55,790 bases of DNA from IMG/VR virus record IMGVR_UViG_3300028595_000016, positions 1 through 55,790 of that record. The stretch is one strand, 5' to 3'. The DNA is from a virus. The notes under the pieces are model-generated. The model did not search any database. It was not told the DNA's origin and saw only the letters and a program-made list of their open reading frames with translations. A program made the position numbers and the translations under genes. Shown here piece after piece: positions 25,223-33,289 of the stretch (position 1 is the stretch's first letter; each line of letters starts with the position of its first letter).

Positions 25223-25241
25223 GATTCTGAGTCCTTCTCGG

Positions 25242-25327
25242 GCGCGCACATCTCTGCCATCACGCTGAGATGTCGCGCGCGTCGTTGTCGGTCGTTGGGA
25301 GAACGCCTTCCCTCAAGGGCAGCGTTC
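25242..25327 (-). promoter_or_regulatory. Two-hairpin leader of the decoration gene (copy B)
   Basis: On the sense strand: hairpin GAACGC/GCGTTC (25301-25306 with 25322-25327) whose loop shares GAGGGAAGG with copy A, then a long hairpin with ACATCTC/GAGATGT (25248-25254 with 25267-25273) extended by GCGCGC/CGCGCGC (25242-25247 with 25274-25280). Compared with copy A the inner stem changed on both sides, keeping pairing. Confidence 0.65.
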
Positions 25328-25353
25328 TGGGTTGTGTCGTGTAGCGGTCGGAC

Positions 25354-25836
25354 TCAGCCGACCTGGTCGCCCTTGGCGAGGTAGAGTCGCTTGGCGTCGA
25401 GGAACCACTCCTCGGAGAGTCCGACCCGGCGACAGTACTCGCGATCGTCGTCAGACAGCTTGATGTCGCTGCCGTTGCCGTCGGGCGCCGTCGCGTCGGG
25501 CTTCGGAGCCGGAACCGGCTCGGTGCTGATGAGCTTGGGCAGGCTCTCCAGATAGATGCCCAGCCCCTTGATGCCGGTCTCGGCGTACATGGTCTCGGCG
25601 CGGTCGCGAGCGGCCGGTGCCAGACGGCCCTCGGTGATGGCTGCCTCGATGAGACCAGCCGCCTGTTCGCGCTCCCGGTCCTTCTCGACGGCGGACAGCC
25701 GAGCCTTCACGTCGGCCAGCTCGGTGCGAGCCTGGTCGCCAGCGTCAGCACGGTCGCGCAACGCTGCAATGGCTGCCTTGACGGTGTTTTCGTCGCCCTC
25801 GGCGAGTCCGAGCGCGGCGAGGATCATTGCCTTCAT
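25354..25836 (-). CDS. Nested in-frame scaffold protein (Mu Z-like)
   Basis: An internal ATG at 25836, in the frame of the protease, has a strong Shine-Dalgarno (CAGGAG, 8 nt upstream) and is followed by MKAMILAALGLAEGDE. It would give a 160-aa protein equal to the coiled-coil scaffold part. In Mu the scaffold Z is made in just this way from inside gene I. The Shine-Dalgarno falls on codons (QQEQ) that do not need that sequence, which supports real use. Confidence 0.75.
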   Translation of the reverse strand: MKAMILAALGLAEGDENTVKAAIAALRDRADAGDQARTELADVKARLSAVEKDREREQAAGLIEAAITEGRLAPAARDRAETMYAETGIKGLGIYLESLPKLISTEPVPAPKPDATAPDGNGSDIKLSDDDREYCRRVGLSEEWFLDAKRLYLAKGDQVG

Positions 25837-26490
25837 GGTGGATTGCTCCTGTTGTGTCTCGCGCTCGGCGCGAGGGGAATCGATGACAGCGAGCCCAACT
25901 GGGGCCCGCTGGAAAAGCGCCGCCATCAACGGCGGGATGGTGACCGACGCGGCCACCTGTGACTTGTCGCAGGTGTCTGCCAGTCCGAGCGCCACAGCCT
26001 CGGAACCTGTCATCCAGGTTTCCTCCCGCATCAGGTCGCGGGCCGGCGACGACTCAGGCTTGAGTCGCGCGGCATAGACATCGGCGATCTCCCCGGCCAC
26101 CTTATCCAGCAGATCCGTCGTCCGACGATGCTCCGCGGCATTGCCGATGGTGAAGCTCAGCGGGTCGTGGACCATCAGCATGGCGCCGGGTCCCATGTGG
26201 ATGCTGTCTCCGGCCATGGCGATTACCGACGCTGCGGACGCTGCCAGCCCGTCGACGATGACGTTGACGACTCGGTCACGACCGCATGCGCGCAGCTGGT
26301 TGTAGATGGCCACGCCGTCGAAGGCCGACCCGCCCGGGCTGTTGAGCCGCACGGTGAGAGGTCCGCTTTCGAGCTTTTTCAATTCCGAAGCGACGGTTGC
26401 AGCGGTGAACCCTTCCCAGCTTTCTCCGACGGGACCGTACAGCGTCAACTCGTTGCCGTTCTTGGCTGACTGCAAACTGATCTTATACAT
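25354..26490 (-). CDS. ClpP/S49-like prohead protease with C-terminal scaffold (Mu gpI-like)
   Basis: The 378-aa product begins with a ClpP-fold protease: NELTLYGPVGESWEG, LTVRLNSPGGSAFDGVAIYN, the nucleophile in DGLAASAASVIAMAG, and the His in GPGAMLMVHDPLS. Residues from about 220 form a charged coiled coil (ARTELADVKARLSAVEKDRE) that ends in an acidic and basic tail. As in Mu gpI, protease and scaffold are one chain. An ATG at 26490 is taken as the start; an in-frame GTG lies 3 codons earlier. It would cleave scaffold and perhaps capsid N-termini during maturation. Confidence 0.88.
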   Translation of the reverse strand: MYKISLQSAKNGNELTLYGPVGESWEGFTAATVASELKKLESGPLTVRLNSPGGSAFDGVAIYNQLRACGRDRVVNVIVDGLAASAASVIAMAGDSIHMGPGAMLMVHDPLSFTIGNAAEHRRTTDLLDKVAGEIADVYAARLKPESSPARDLMREETWMTGSEAVALGLADTCDKSQVAASVTIPPLMAALFQRAPVGLAVIDSPRAERETQQEQSTMKAMILAALGLAEGDENTVKAAIAALRDRADAGDQARTELADVKARLSAVEKDREREQAAGLIEAAITEGRLAPAARDRAETMYAETGIKGLGIYLESLPKLISTEPVPAPKPDATAPDGNGSDIKLSDDDREYCRRVGLSEEWFLDAKRLYLAKGDQVG

Positions 26491-26492
26491 GC

Positions 26493-26753
26493 TCACCACC
26501 CCACCAGCAGACGAGACACCGTCGTCGTCGTCTCGATCTTCGTGATCTGACCGATGAGCTCCCAGCCCGTCGTCGTCGTGAACGTGCGGGTGACGCCGCC
26601 GCTGGAGCCCATCTCGACGGCCACCAGCTTGGTGCCGGTGCCAGCGTCGTCGACGCGGATGTACCGCGCAGGGTTGGCCGTGAGATCGATCTCAGTGGAG
26701 AAATCGGTGTACTGCCGCGCGTCAACGAGCGGCCCGATGCTGTCAGGTGTCAT
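26493..26753 (-). CDS. Small beta-rich head protein
   Basis: The ATG at 26753 has GGGGG eight bases upstream. The 86-aa product reads as a small beta-barrel: DARQYTDFSTEIDLTANPARYI, LVAVEMGSSGG, TRTFTTTTGWELIGQITKI. Similar short proteins occur before the protease in some Mu-like phages and might be a capsid spike base. It overlaps or abuts the protease start and has a hairpin leader upstream (copy C). Confidence 0.55.
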   Translation of the reverse strand: MTPDSIGPLVDARQYTDFSTEIDLTANPARYIRVDDAGTGTKLVAVEMGSSGGVTRTFTTTTGWELIGQITKIETTTTVSRLLVGW

Positions 26754-26770
26754 GAAAACCCCCAAATCAG

Positions 26771-26838
26771 CACGAGGCCGGGTCTACTGACCTAGCCTCG
26801 TGGCGGGTAGTTGTATGTGGCCAGCCTGAAAGGCAGGC
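26771..26838 (-). promoter_or_regulatory. Two-hairpin leader, copy C
   Basis: On the sense strand a small hairpin GCCTG/CAGGC (26824-26828 with 26834-26838) is followed by an 8-bp stem CACGAGGC/GCCTCGTG (26771-26778 with 26795-26802) just before the Shine-Dalgarno of the 86-aa gene. The order matches copies A and B although the primary sequence differs. It lies in the gap after 26845-27135. Confidence 0.45.
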
Positions 26839-26844
26839 AGCTTA

Positions 26845-27135
26845 TCAATAGATGATGTCGAGCCCGGGGTCGCCCGGGTCCTCGGCGGGCTCACCCACTC
26901 CCGGGCCGGCAACGATGCGTAGGTTCATCCGGTAGGCCACGGAGGCGAGCCAGCACGAGCACTCGAGTTCGTCGCTGAGGTCCGGCCGCTTCCAGATGCC
27001 GTCTGGCGCCGTGCCGACGTAGACCGCGCCCGGCGCCTGCGCATCGTCGCGCAGAGCGTCAGCAGCTGCGCTTTTGCCCTCGACTCGCCCGCCGATGTGG
27101 ATGATGGTGCCGTCTTCCAGCGTCCAGTGGCTCAT
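26845..27135 (-). CDS. Hypothetical head-module protein (96 aa)
   Basis: This is an acidic 96-aa protein starting SHWTLEDGTIIHIGGRVEG, with one Cys pair (ECSCWLASVAYRMN) and a Pro/Gly/Asp-rich C-terminus. It overlaps the stop of the MuF-metallopeptidase gene by four bases (27132-27135), so the two are probably translated together. Because toxin-like MuF fusions are often followed by a small immunity protein, that role is a possibility; nothing in the sequence proves it. Confidence 0.55.
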   Translation of the reverse strand: MSHWTLEDGTIIHIGGRVEGKSAAADALRDDAQAPGAVYVGTAPDGIWKRPDLSDELECSCWLASVAYRMNLRIVAGPGVGEPAEDPGDPGLDIIY

Positions 27136-28889
27136 GGCTCGTCGTCCGATTGTAGCATCCCGAAGGTCAGAAGCGCGTGTTCTTGGTCATTTCCCAGGAA
27201 ATCGCCAGGGTCGAGAGCCCGTTCGAGACCCATCGAGAAAACTTCCGTTGCCACCCCGCCGTAGTCCTTGGCGACGTAAGGGTGAATGAAGCCGGTGTCC
27301 GCGTGTGCGACCTCGTGGTCTCCGTAGTTCACTCCAGGAATCATGTCACGGAGCTTACGGAGCGGCTTGCCGGCAGTCCTGACCGACCATATTCCGTTGG
27401 ATGCCGCAAGGTGCGCTGGACTGTCACACTCTACAGCGTGCCCTGACTCGTGCATGACGACCCCCATGAATCTAATCATCTCGTCCAGGTCGTTAGGCGC
27501 TTTGCGCAAACGGATTCTGCGACTAACGCAATCGCAGTATGACCGGTCATTAAGCCCAGCGAAGTCGTCATGGGTAACTGACCATCCGCTGCCGGACTCC
27601 AGCGGCGATGGCACGCTCCGGTCTGCGATGGCGCGCCATGTCCTGGCGGCCATCTCCGCTCTCGATCGAAGTGGCTCAGTGACATTGGTTAGTTCGAGCG
27701 GACCGGTCCTGGAGTTGATGCGCCTGGCGTGCGCGCCCAGCAAAGCCCACCCATCAGGCTCCGTAGGGGATAGCGGTAAGAATCCCTTTACTCTCCGCTC
27801 GCTCCGCAACGTCTGCTTGCCAGCATCGCGCAGGGACTGGAGTAGTTTTCTAGCATACTGTCCTCTGTGCCCGCGATTCGACAGCATTCCGCATGCTTGC
27901 CACACTCGCTCGAGGTCGGCTGCCAGTGACTCGCACGGCGTGTCGAGCCCAGCCTCGAAGGTGGCGCGCCCTCGCGCCATTGCTCTCGCCGTAGCCTCCG
28001 GGAACTTGGCTCTGTATGTGTCATACCAGTGGGCAGCCGTGTGCTCCGGCGCCACCTTCGAGGCTGTCTTGCCTCCGGGGTATGTGGCCTCGGACTCGGC
28101 CATGCGCTCTTCGTGGATGCGTCGCGCCTCGGCCGGCTTCTGGCGTAGATTCTTTGCCGGCTTGGTCGGCTTTGCGGGCTTCTTAGCCTTGGTCGGCTTC
28201 GGCTTTGCCGGCTTCGTTTTCGACTTTGCCGGTTCGACCGGCTTCGGAGCCCACGGCTCCGGCAACCCATCGATCTCTGGCTCCACGCCGAATCCATCGG
28301 CTGGCTCCGGGGCGTTGTCTGGGGCCCGACGCTTGTCGCCCGGCACGTCGTCCTCATACTCGTCAGGGTCGAGAGCGCGGACCTGAGACCGGCACCTGTG
28401 ATGCAGCGGAGGATGGTTGGTCCGCCACCACGGGTCGTCAGCCCGGAGCGTCACCTGGTCACGAGCATTGCATTCGTCGGACGTGCGCCGGTCATCAATG
28501 GCATCGAATTGCCAATAGGGCCGGAGCGCCAGCGTCATCGGGTCCGACAGCTGTCGCCATCGGCCAGCAGCGTGGGCATGCTGGAGATTCGTCCGGGCGA
28601 TGGTCTCGCACCGGTGCCCGCTGAATCCGTAGGGCTCCAGTAGCTCGTGGATGCGTTCGCTGAGCCGCTGGCGGCTCATGCCGCTGGTCAGCGCCGCATC
28701 GATCTCCGCGTACACCGTGGAGACCATGTCGAGGTGGGCAAGGTCCGCCACCCAAAACGCACGATTGGCCGCGTACTTGTCGAGTGCCTTGCGCTCGCTG
28801 TCGGACACCACTCGACGGCTGCGAAACCAGTCGATGGCCTCCTCGAAGCGTCGAACCTCGGCTGTGGCGCCGACCTTAAGCTTCGCCAT
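27132..28889 (-). CDS. MuF minor head protein fused to a zinc metallopeptidase-like domain
   Basis: Residues 60-175 are the Mu F/SPP1 gp7 domain: RLSERIHELLEPYGFSGHR, ARTNLQHAHAAGR, WQFDAIDDRRTSDECNARDQ and PPLHHRCRSQV with the family's Cys/His set. Residues 215-255 are a Lys/Pro/Ala-rich linker. Residues 280-585 form an added domain with VVMHESGHAVE: the HExxH zincin motif (H480, E481, H484), and a likely third ligand in TEVFSMG (E549). MuF proteins enter the head and may be injected, and fusions to toxins or enzymes are known from prophages. Substrate unknown. Confidence 0.85.
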   Translation of the reverse strand: MAKLKVGATAEVRRFEEAIDWFRSRRVVSDSERKALDKYAANRAFWVADLAHLDMVSTVYAEIDAALTSGMSRQRLSERIHELLEPYGFSGHRCETIARTNLQHAHAAGRWRQLSDPMTLALRPYWQFDAIDDRRTSDECNARDQVTLRADDPWWRTNHPPLHHRCRSQVRALDPDEYEDDVPGDKRRAPDNAPEPADGFGVEPEIDGLPEPWAPKPVEPAKSKTKPAKPKPTKAKKPAKPTKPAKNLRQKPAEARRIHEERMAESEATYPGGKTASKVAPEHTAAHWYDTYRAKFPEATARAMARGRATFEAGLDTPCESLAADLERVWQACGMLSNRGHRGQYARKLLQSLRDAGKQTLRSERRVKGFLPLSPTEPDGWALLGAHARRINSRTGPLELTNVTEPLRSRAEMAARTWRAIADRSVPSPLESGSGWSVTHDDFAGLNDRSYCDCVSRRIRLRKAPNDLDEMIRFMGVVMHESGHAVECDSPAHLAASNGIWSVRTAGKPLRKLRDMIPGVNYGDHEVAHADTGFIHPYVAKDYGGVATEVFSMGLERALDPGDFLGNDQEHALLTFGMLQSDDEP

Positions 28890-30681
28890 CGTGGGCCGAA
28901 TCGACGCCAGTCACGCCGGCCAGCACAATGGCACCGTGGACCACGTGAGCCAGCTCGGTTGGGTCCGCTTGTTCGTACACTTCGACCACACGCTCTTTGA
29001 GCGACTCGTAGTCGTCGGGCCCGTCATCGACGATGGCCAGGATTCGATCGATGTGAGGTTGAAGCGCCAGAGCCACTTCGCGCCCCAGATCGTCGACGAG
29101 CTTGTCGATGTAGACCTGATGAGGGTCTTCGGGACGGGAGCGGTCGACTGCATGGCGGATGTCATGGGCATGACCGACTAGCACGTGTCGGACGAAGTCC
29201 GCTACCGCCCGCGATGCGAGCTCGGTATTGGCCGACGCCTGGGTCCCGCTGGAACGGTCGTCTTCTTCCTCGTCACCTTCGTCGGTGGCGTCGCCATCGG
29301 CTCCGGGTTCGGAGCCTCCTCCTCCGGATCCGTCGTCTCCGGCTCCCTGCGCTTGCGATTGCCTCGCTTGCTCACGCTCTTGCTCAGCCTCCCCGAGTAG
29401 CCGTTCGGCATCCTCGACCAACGGGATCTCGAAAGCCTCGGCGAACCGGATGACATCCACGGGCACGCGAGCGCCTTGCAGATTCGTCAGGGCGCTGGAC
29501 GCATCGAGGAACGTCTTCGCCTTCGCCTGTCTGTCCTCCGGGATGCCCGTCTGCCACTGTGGCCATGGCGCGTCGTCATCATCCCATCCCTCGAAGTTGA
29601 GGCGCCCCCACGGCTTGATGATCTGCTCGCGGAGCAGCGTCGAGAGCGTCTCTGCGTCTCCGTCGAGGAAGTCCTGGCGGACGCGCATGTGAGCCTGCGC
29701 CGCGGCGTAGCTGCCGCCCTGTACCTCGGTGGTGAGGTTCTGCCCTAGCAGACAGATGTCCACCGCCAGATCGAGACGCTTCAGGAAGGCCTCGAACGAC
29801 TGCCAGCTCGTGTCTTTCGGCTCGTGGATGGCCATCTCAAAGCCATCGTCGGGGCTCCGCTGTGGGAGCTGAATGACGCCCGTCGAGCCCATCTTGCGGA
29901 TGTTCTCATAGAACGAGACGAGCTCGTCGTCGTTGGCCCCCGTGGGCTCTTTGATCGCGATGATGGGGAGTCCGTGCCGTTCGCAAAACCGCGCCCAGTC
30001 GCGCCACGTGAATTGACGCATGCGCCAGCCGAGACCTAGGGCACGGACGACACCGCCCATCCACGAACGCTCGCCACTGGGCTCGTATATCAGCCACTCG
30101 TGGCCCTGGATGACGTGTTGTGCGCCATTGTCATCGCTGGCGATGTACCGCCGCTCCGACCAATCAAAGTAGGTCGTGTGCGTTGGCCACACCGTCAGGC
30201 TCGGCAGCCACATCCGTGAGCCTCGCTTGCCCACTGGGCGCCAGTTAGGCCGACCGAAGGCGAAGCCAGTCAGAATGGCAGACCGCAGCAGTCCCTTCAT
30301 CGCCACTTCGGGAGCCATCTCCCACCAGTGACGGCGCAGCATCTCCACGTACCGCTCGGAGCGTGACTGATTGCCGTACTCGTTGGGAACGAGGTCGAAC
30401 CCGATCCCGCACTTGCCGAGCAACGCCGAGACCCTGGAGCTGATGTCGCCAGAGATTCGGTCATCGCGACCCATCGCGTCGATGAGCTGGCTCGAGACGG
30501 AGAAGTCGCCTTCCTCGTGCTGGTCAAGCGTGTCTCGCACCTGCTGGACGCTCCAACCCGAGTACGTCTCCACCTGCGGCGTCATGATGACATTGCGACC
30601 ACGCCGTGGCGCGGCTGGTGCGCTCGGTGTGGCAGCCGCACGGAACGGGCGCGTCAGGGTGGAGATGATGGTTTCGAGCAT
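28876..30681 (-). CDS. Portal protein, DUF935 (Mu gp29-like)
   Basis: I chose the ATG at 30681, giving 601 aa. The DUF935 signature is plain: VQQVRDTLDQHEEGDFSVS, DRISGDISSRVSAL, LLRSAILTGFAFGRPNW, HEWLIYEP, WARFCERHGLPIIAIKEPT, LGQNLTTEVQGGSYAAAQAH, VRQDFLDGDAETL. The last 150 residues are acidic and Gln/Gly-rich, ending in a helical domain. It forms the dodecameric portal for DNA entry. It overlaps the MuF gene by 14 bases. Confidence 0.93.
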   Translation of the reverse strand: MLETIISTLTRPFRAAATPSAPAAPRRGRNVIMTPQVETYSGWSVQQVRDTLDQHEEGDFSVSSQLIDAMGRDDRISGDISSRVSALLGKCGIGFDLVPNEYGNQSRSERYVEMLRRHWWEMAPEVAMKGLLRSAILTGFAFGRPNWRPVGKRGSRMWLPSLTVWPTHTTYFDWSERRYIASDDNGAQHVIQGHEWLIYEPSGERSWMGGVVRALGLGWRMRQFTWRDWARFCERHGLPIIAIKEPTGANDDELVSFYENIRKMGSTGVIQLPQRSPDDGFEMAIHEPKDTSWQSFEAFLKRLDLAVDICLLGQNLTTEVQGGSYAAAQAHMRVRQDFLDGDAETLSTLLREQIIKPWGRLNFEGWDDDDAPWPQWQTGIPEDRQAKAKTFLDASSALTNLQGARVPVDVIRFAEAFEIPLVEDAERLLGEAEQEREQARQSQAQGAGDDGSGGGGSEPGADGDATDEGDEEEDDRSSGTQASANTELASRAVADFVRHVLVGHAHDIRHAVDRSRPEDPHQVYIDKLVDDLGREVALALQPHIDRILAIVDDGPDDYESLKERVVEVYEQADPTELAHVVHGAIVLAGVTGVDSAHDGEA

Positions 30682-30688
30682 TCGAGCG

Positions 30689-32116
30689 TCAAGAGTCGAA
30701 GATGTTGCTGAGGTCTTGCTTGGATGCCTTGGCACTGCCCGTCATGAGCGCATCATGCAGGGCGGCGAGTGCGTCCACGTCGTCGTCGTGAGGATCGGAA
30801 ACGCCAGTGAATCCGCACACGCAACGCACCATGTCGTCAACCCATGGTCCCCAGTTGGGCGATTGTCGACTGGGGAGAAGCACGCGACCATTGTTCCAGG
30901 TGCCACTCACCGGGAGCGCCCGGACGAACTTGTCAGCCACAGCTGGCTTCGCTGTGATGCCAGGAATCTGCAGCTGCATCGTCTGGGCTAGGCCCTTCTC
31001 GGTGCCGCTGAGGTACCACCAGACTGGGCACCGTTGCGGGCCGACGACGAGCGAGTTGACGGCTGCGGTGAACACTGTGGCCTCGCACTGCCGTCGGACG
31101 CCGTGGGTGATGTAGAGACGGTCCTTGTATCGGCGTCCCTTCAGCGCCACGGAGAAGTCCGCTCGGCTGCTGGCCGTGTAGGCCATGTCGAGTCCCACTG
31201 CCTCGCGATACCCTGGCAGGTCTGGCAGCTCGTCGTACCACGTTGGCTCGCCGAAGACAGCTCCGCCTCGGGGCCTAGGGCGCCCCATGTAGAGGCTTGC
31301 CCAGCTGTAGGCGTTGCCCCGAAACTGCTCTAGAAAGTCGAGTGGTCGATGCGCTGGCCAGAGCGCGTTTCCGAGCTGACGACCAACTGGGTCGGGCAGG
31401 GTCTCGCAGATGGCCTCGAGATTGATGTACCGCCAGCCGTCTGCGATGCACCTGCCGCTGAGATCGTCCTCGTGCCAGCGAGTGGCCATCACGATGATGC
31501 TCACGCCGGGATGGCAGCGAGTCTTGCCCACATCCGTGAGCCAGTTCCAAGCTCGTTCGCGGTACCTCGGCGACTCTGCCTCGGGTCTATCCTTGTGCGG
31601 ATCATCGACGATCAGGCAGCCATCGATCGGGTAGCCAGTGAGTGAGCCGCCGACAGACGTAAACCGAACCTGTGACCGGTTGCGCGTCCACCACTTGCGG
31701 ACGCTGCCGCCCGGTGAAAGCCACCCAGCGTTTTCTGCGAGGTCCTTTGCGCTGCGAGCGACCTCGTCTGACCTGTCCTGGTTGTAGGTGGCGTAGGCGT
31801 ATGATCTCCGTCCGCCGAGCATCATCATGCGAAGCAGACCGGCTTTGGTCAGCTCCGTCTTGCCATGCTGCGGCGGCGCCGCGACCACGACACGCTGTCC
31901 GGTGCCGATCGCCGTGTCGAGAACGTCCGCGTATGGCTGCAGGTGATACGGCGGCTCAAGATGACTGCTGAGGGCCGCTACCAGCTCCACCGACGGCAGG
32001 GACGGGTCGCAGGCGTGGGCCAGCGTCATTGCCTGCTCCCGTCGCCTCCTCACGTCCTCGGCCAGCTTGCGCATGGCCATGGCTTGTCGGAGTGTCGTCA
32101 GGGGCGAAGCCGGCAC
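30689..32116 (-). CDS. Terminase large subunit
   Basis: I place the start at GTG 32116, which has AGAAGG six bases upstream; other in-frame starts (TTG 32170, ATG 32080) lack one. The product (475 aa) has Walker A VVVAAPPQHGKTEL, Walker B GCLIVDDPHKDRPEAE, the coupling segment MATRWHEDDLSGR, and the nuclease domain with AVGLDMAYTASS and the late acidic patch DPHDDDVDALAAL. It cuts and pumps DNA into the prohead with TerS. The gene overlaps TerS by 161 bases in another frame. Confidence 0.93.
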   Translation of the reverse strand: MPASPLTTLRQAMAMRKLAEDVRRRREQAMTLAHACDPSLPSVELVAALSSHLEPPYHLQPYADVLDTAIGTGQRVVVAAPPQHGKTELTKAGLLRMMMLGGRRSYAYATYNQDRSDEVARSAKDLAENAGWLSPGGSVRKWWTRNRSQVRFTSVGGSLTGYPIDGCLIVDDPHKDRPEAESPRYRERAWNWLTDVGKTRCHPGVSIIVMATRWHEDDLSGRCIADGWRYINLEAICETLPDPVGRQLGNALWPAHRPLDFLEQFRGNAYSWASLYMGRPRPRGGAVFGEPTWYDELPDLPGYREAVGLDMAYTASSRADFSVALKGRRYKDRLYITHGVRRQCEATVFTAAVNSLVVGPQRCPVWWYLSGTEKGLAQTMQLQIPGITAKPAVADKFVRALPVSGTWNNGRVLLPSRQSPNWGPWVDDMVRCVCGFTGVSDPHDDDVDALAALHDALMTGSAKASKQDLSNIFDS

Positions 32117-32519
32117 TGATTGCCTTCTCTGAAACGGCGACGCTGCGATGATTGTTGAGCAGCTCGCCAATGATCTTGATGGCCCCTGCAGCTTGGTGAA
32201 GCTGCTCTGGTCCGGCCTGCATCACTAGGCCCTTCAGGTGCGCCACGGAGCTCCGCAGGAAGTCGATCGCAACGTCCACCCACTCAGCCGCGAGCACCGT
32301 TTTTTTCGATTCGACAAGTGCGGCGAACTCCTCGTCTTCCGCCACCCTCTCGCGGTACCTGAAGAGCGTTCGTGCGCTGATCCCGAAGCGTTTTGTGATG
32401 TTTTCGTCGGTGTCATAGCATGACATCGCGACGGCCTGAGCTTGCTGCTCGAGCGACAATCGGGAGCCCATCACGCTCCCCGCCGGGTGTGCCTTTCGGC
32501 GATTCTTGGCAGCAGCCAT
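31956..32519 (-). CDS. Terminase small subunit
   Basis: The ATG at 32519 is preferred (MAAAKNRRKAHPAG); the upstream part of the frame is a shadow. The 187-aa protein has an N-terminal helix-turn-helix: LSLEQQAQAVAMSCYDTDE, NITKRFGISARTLFRYRERV. A helical oligomerisation part follows (VDVAIDFLRSSVAHLKGL, KIIGELLNNHRSV). The tail is Gly/Ala-rich and overlaps TerL. It recognises the packaging site and guides TerL. Confidence 0.8.
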   Translation of the reverse strand: MAAAKNRRKAHPAGSVMGSRLSLEQQAQAVAMSCYDTDENITKRFGISARTLFRYRERVAEDEEFAALVESKKTVLAAEWVDVAIDFLRSSVAHLKGLVMQAGPEQLHQAAGAIKIIGELLNNHRSVAVSEKAISAGFAPDDTPTSHGHAQAGRGREEATGAGNDAGPRLRPVPAVGGAGSGPQQSS

Positions 32520-32521
32520 CT

Positions 32522-32722
32522 CTAGTCTAGAAACTCCAGCCTCAGCTGGACCCGCCTGTCGCCGCATCGGGGGCATGGCGATGTCGAGTGATACGTCCAG
32601 CGCTTCGGGTCTCCAGGAGCGCGCCCCATGTCGTCGGTGAGATACGGCTCGACGTTGCGCGTCAGCTTCGGCTCGCGGCGAGTGCCGCATGCCGGGCAGA
32701 TGACGAGTACTCGAGCGGTCAC
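32522..32722 (-). CDS. Small zinc-ribbon protein
   Basis: From a GTG at 32722 the product is 66 aa with two CPxCG-type knuckles, ICPACGTRREP and SPCPRCGDRRVQ, about 40 residues apart, the pattern of a zinc ribbon. An ATG- or GTG-initiated longer form is possible (the open frame reaches 32779). It stops 2 bases before TerS. Small zinc-binding proteins near terminase genes include Com-like and DNA-binding adaptors; the target is unknown. Confidence 0.6.
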   Translation of the reverse strand: MTARVLVICPACGTRREPKLTRNVEPYLTDDMGRAPGDPKRWTYHSTSPCPRCGDRRVQLRLEFLD

Positions 32723-32872
32723 CGGGCGAGAGCGTAGCAGCAGAGAGAGCGACGCGCCCCCGGAGCAACGATGGCGCACATTGACGCCGGGGGCGCTCGC
32801 GAAGCTGCCGAGGCCTACCCCTGGGCCCCTACCCTTTAGGACAGGTGGTGTCCAGAATGGTCCAAAGTGGCA

Positions 32873-33289
32873 CTAGCCAGAGCCGCACCGAGACAGCTTT
32901 GCATGGCCCGAGCACGCATCAAAACGGCTGCGCTGCTGTTTTTTTGCAGTCACCCGTCGATTTGTGCTCAACCGACGCGAAGCGAACGACCGAAGCATCT
33001 CCAGCCGTCGCTCGAGCGCTTCGACTCGGCACGCGAGGTCGGCCGCGGTCTCGTCGAGAGAGACCACGTCCACCTCGGTCACACGCGCCAGCGCGTCGAT
33101 GTTGACCTCGAAGTTCCGTTTCCTGCGGCGGAGAATGCCACCGCCGATCTGCTGGTCCAGTATCACGAGCCGGCGCCGCATCCTTCTGACGTTGGTGCCG
33201 GACTTCTCGGCAGCCTCGCCCATCGACACCCATCGATCGAGCAGACCTTCCTCGCGCCTTCTGCCCAGCCGCTTGCGGTCGTCATCCAC
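32873..33289 (-). CDS. Putative DNA-binding protein with coiled coil
   Basis: The GTG at 33289 has a good Shine-Dalgarno (GGAGG). The 138-aa protein has SMGEAAEKSGTNVRRMRRRL, a plausible helix-turn-helix, then a basic RRRKRNFEVNIDAL segment as in MerR-like or excisionase-like helices, and a coiled coil (AADLACRVEALERRLEMLRSF). It overlaps the upstream gene by 8 bases. About 150 nt downstream to the zinc-ribbon gene hold nothing recognised. Confidence 0.55.
   Translation of the reverse strand: MDDDRKRLGRRREEGLLDRWVSMGEAAEKSGTNVRRMRRRLVILDQQIGGGILRRRKRNFEVNIDALARVTEVDVVSLDETAADLACRVEALERRLEMLRSFASRRLSTNRRVTAKKQQRSRFDACSGHAKLSRCGSG

Noticed and set aside
27343-28386. 347-aa plus-strand open frame
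   Set aside because: It is the reverse shadow of the MuF-metallopeptidase gene, whose motifs are plain on the minus strand.
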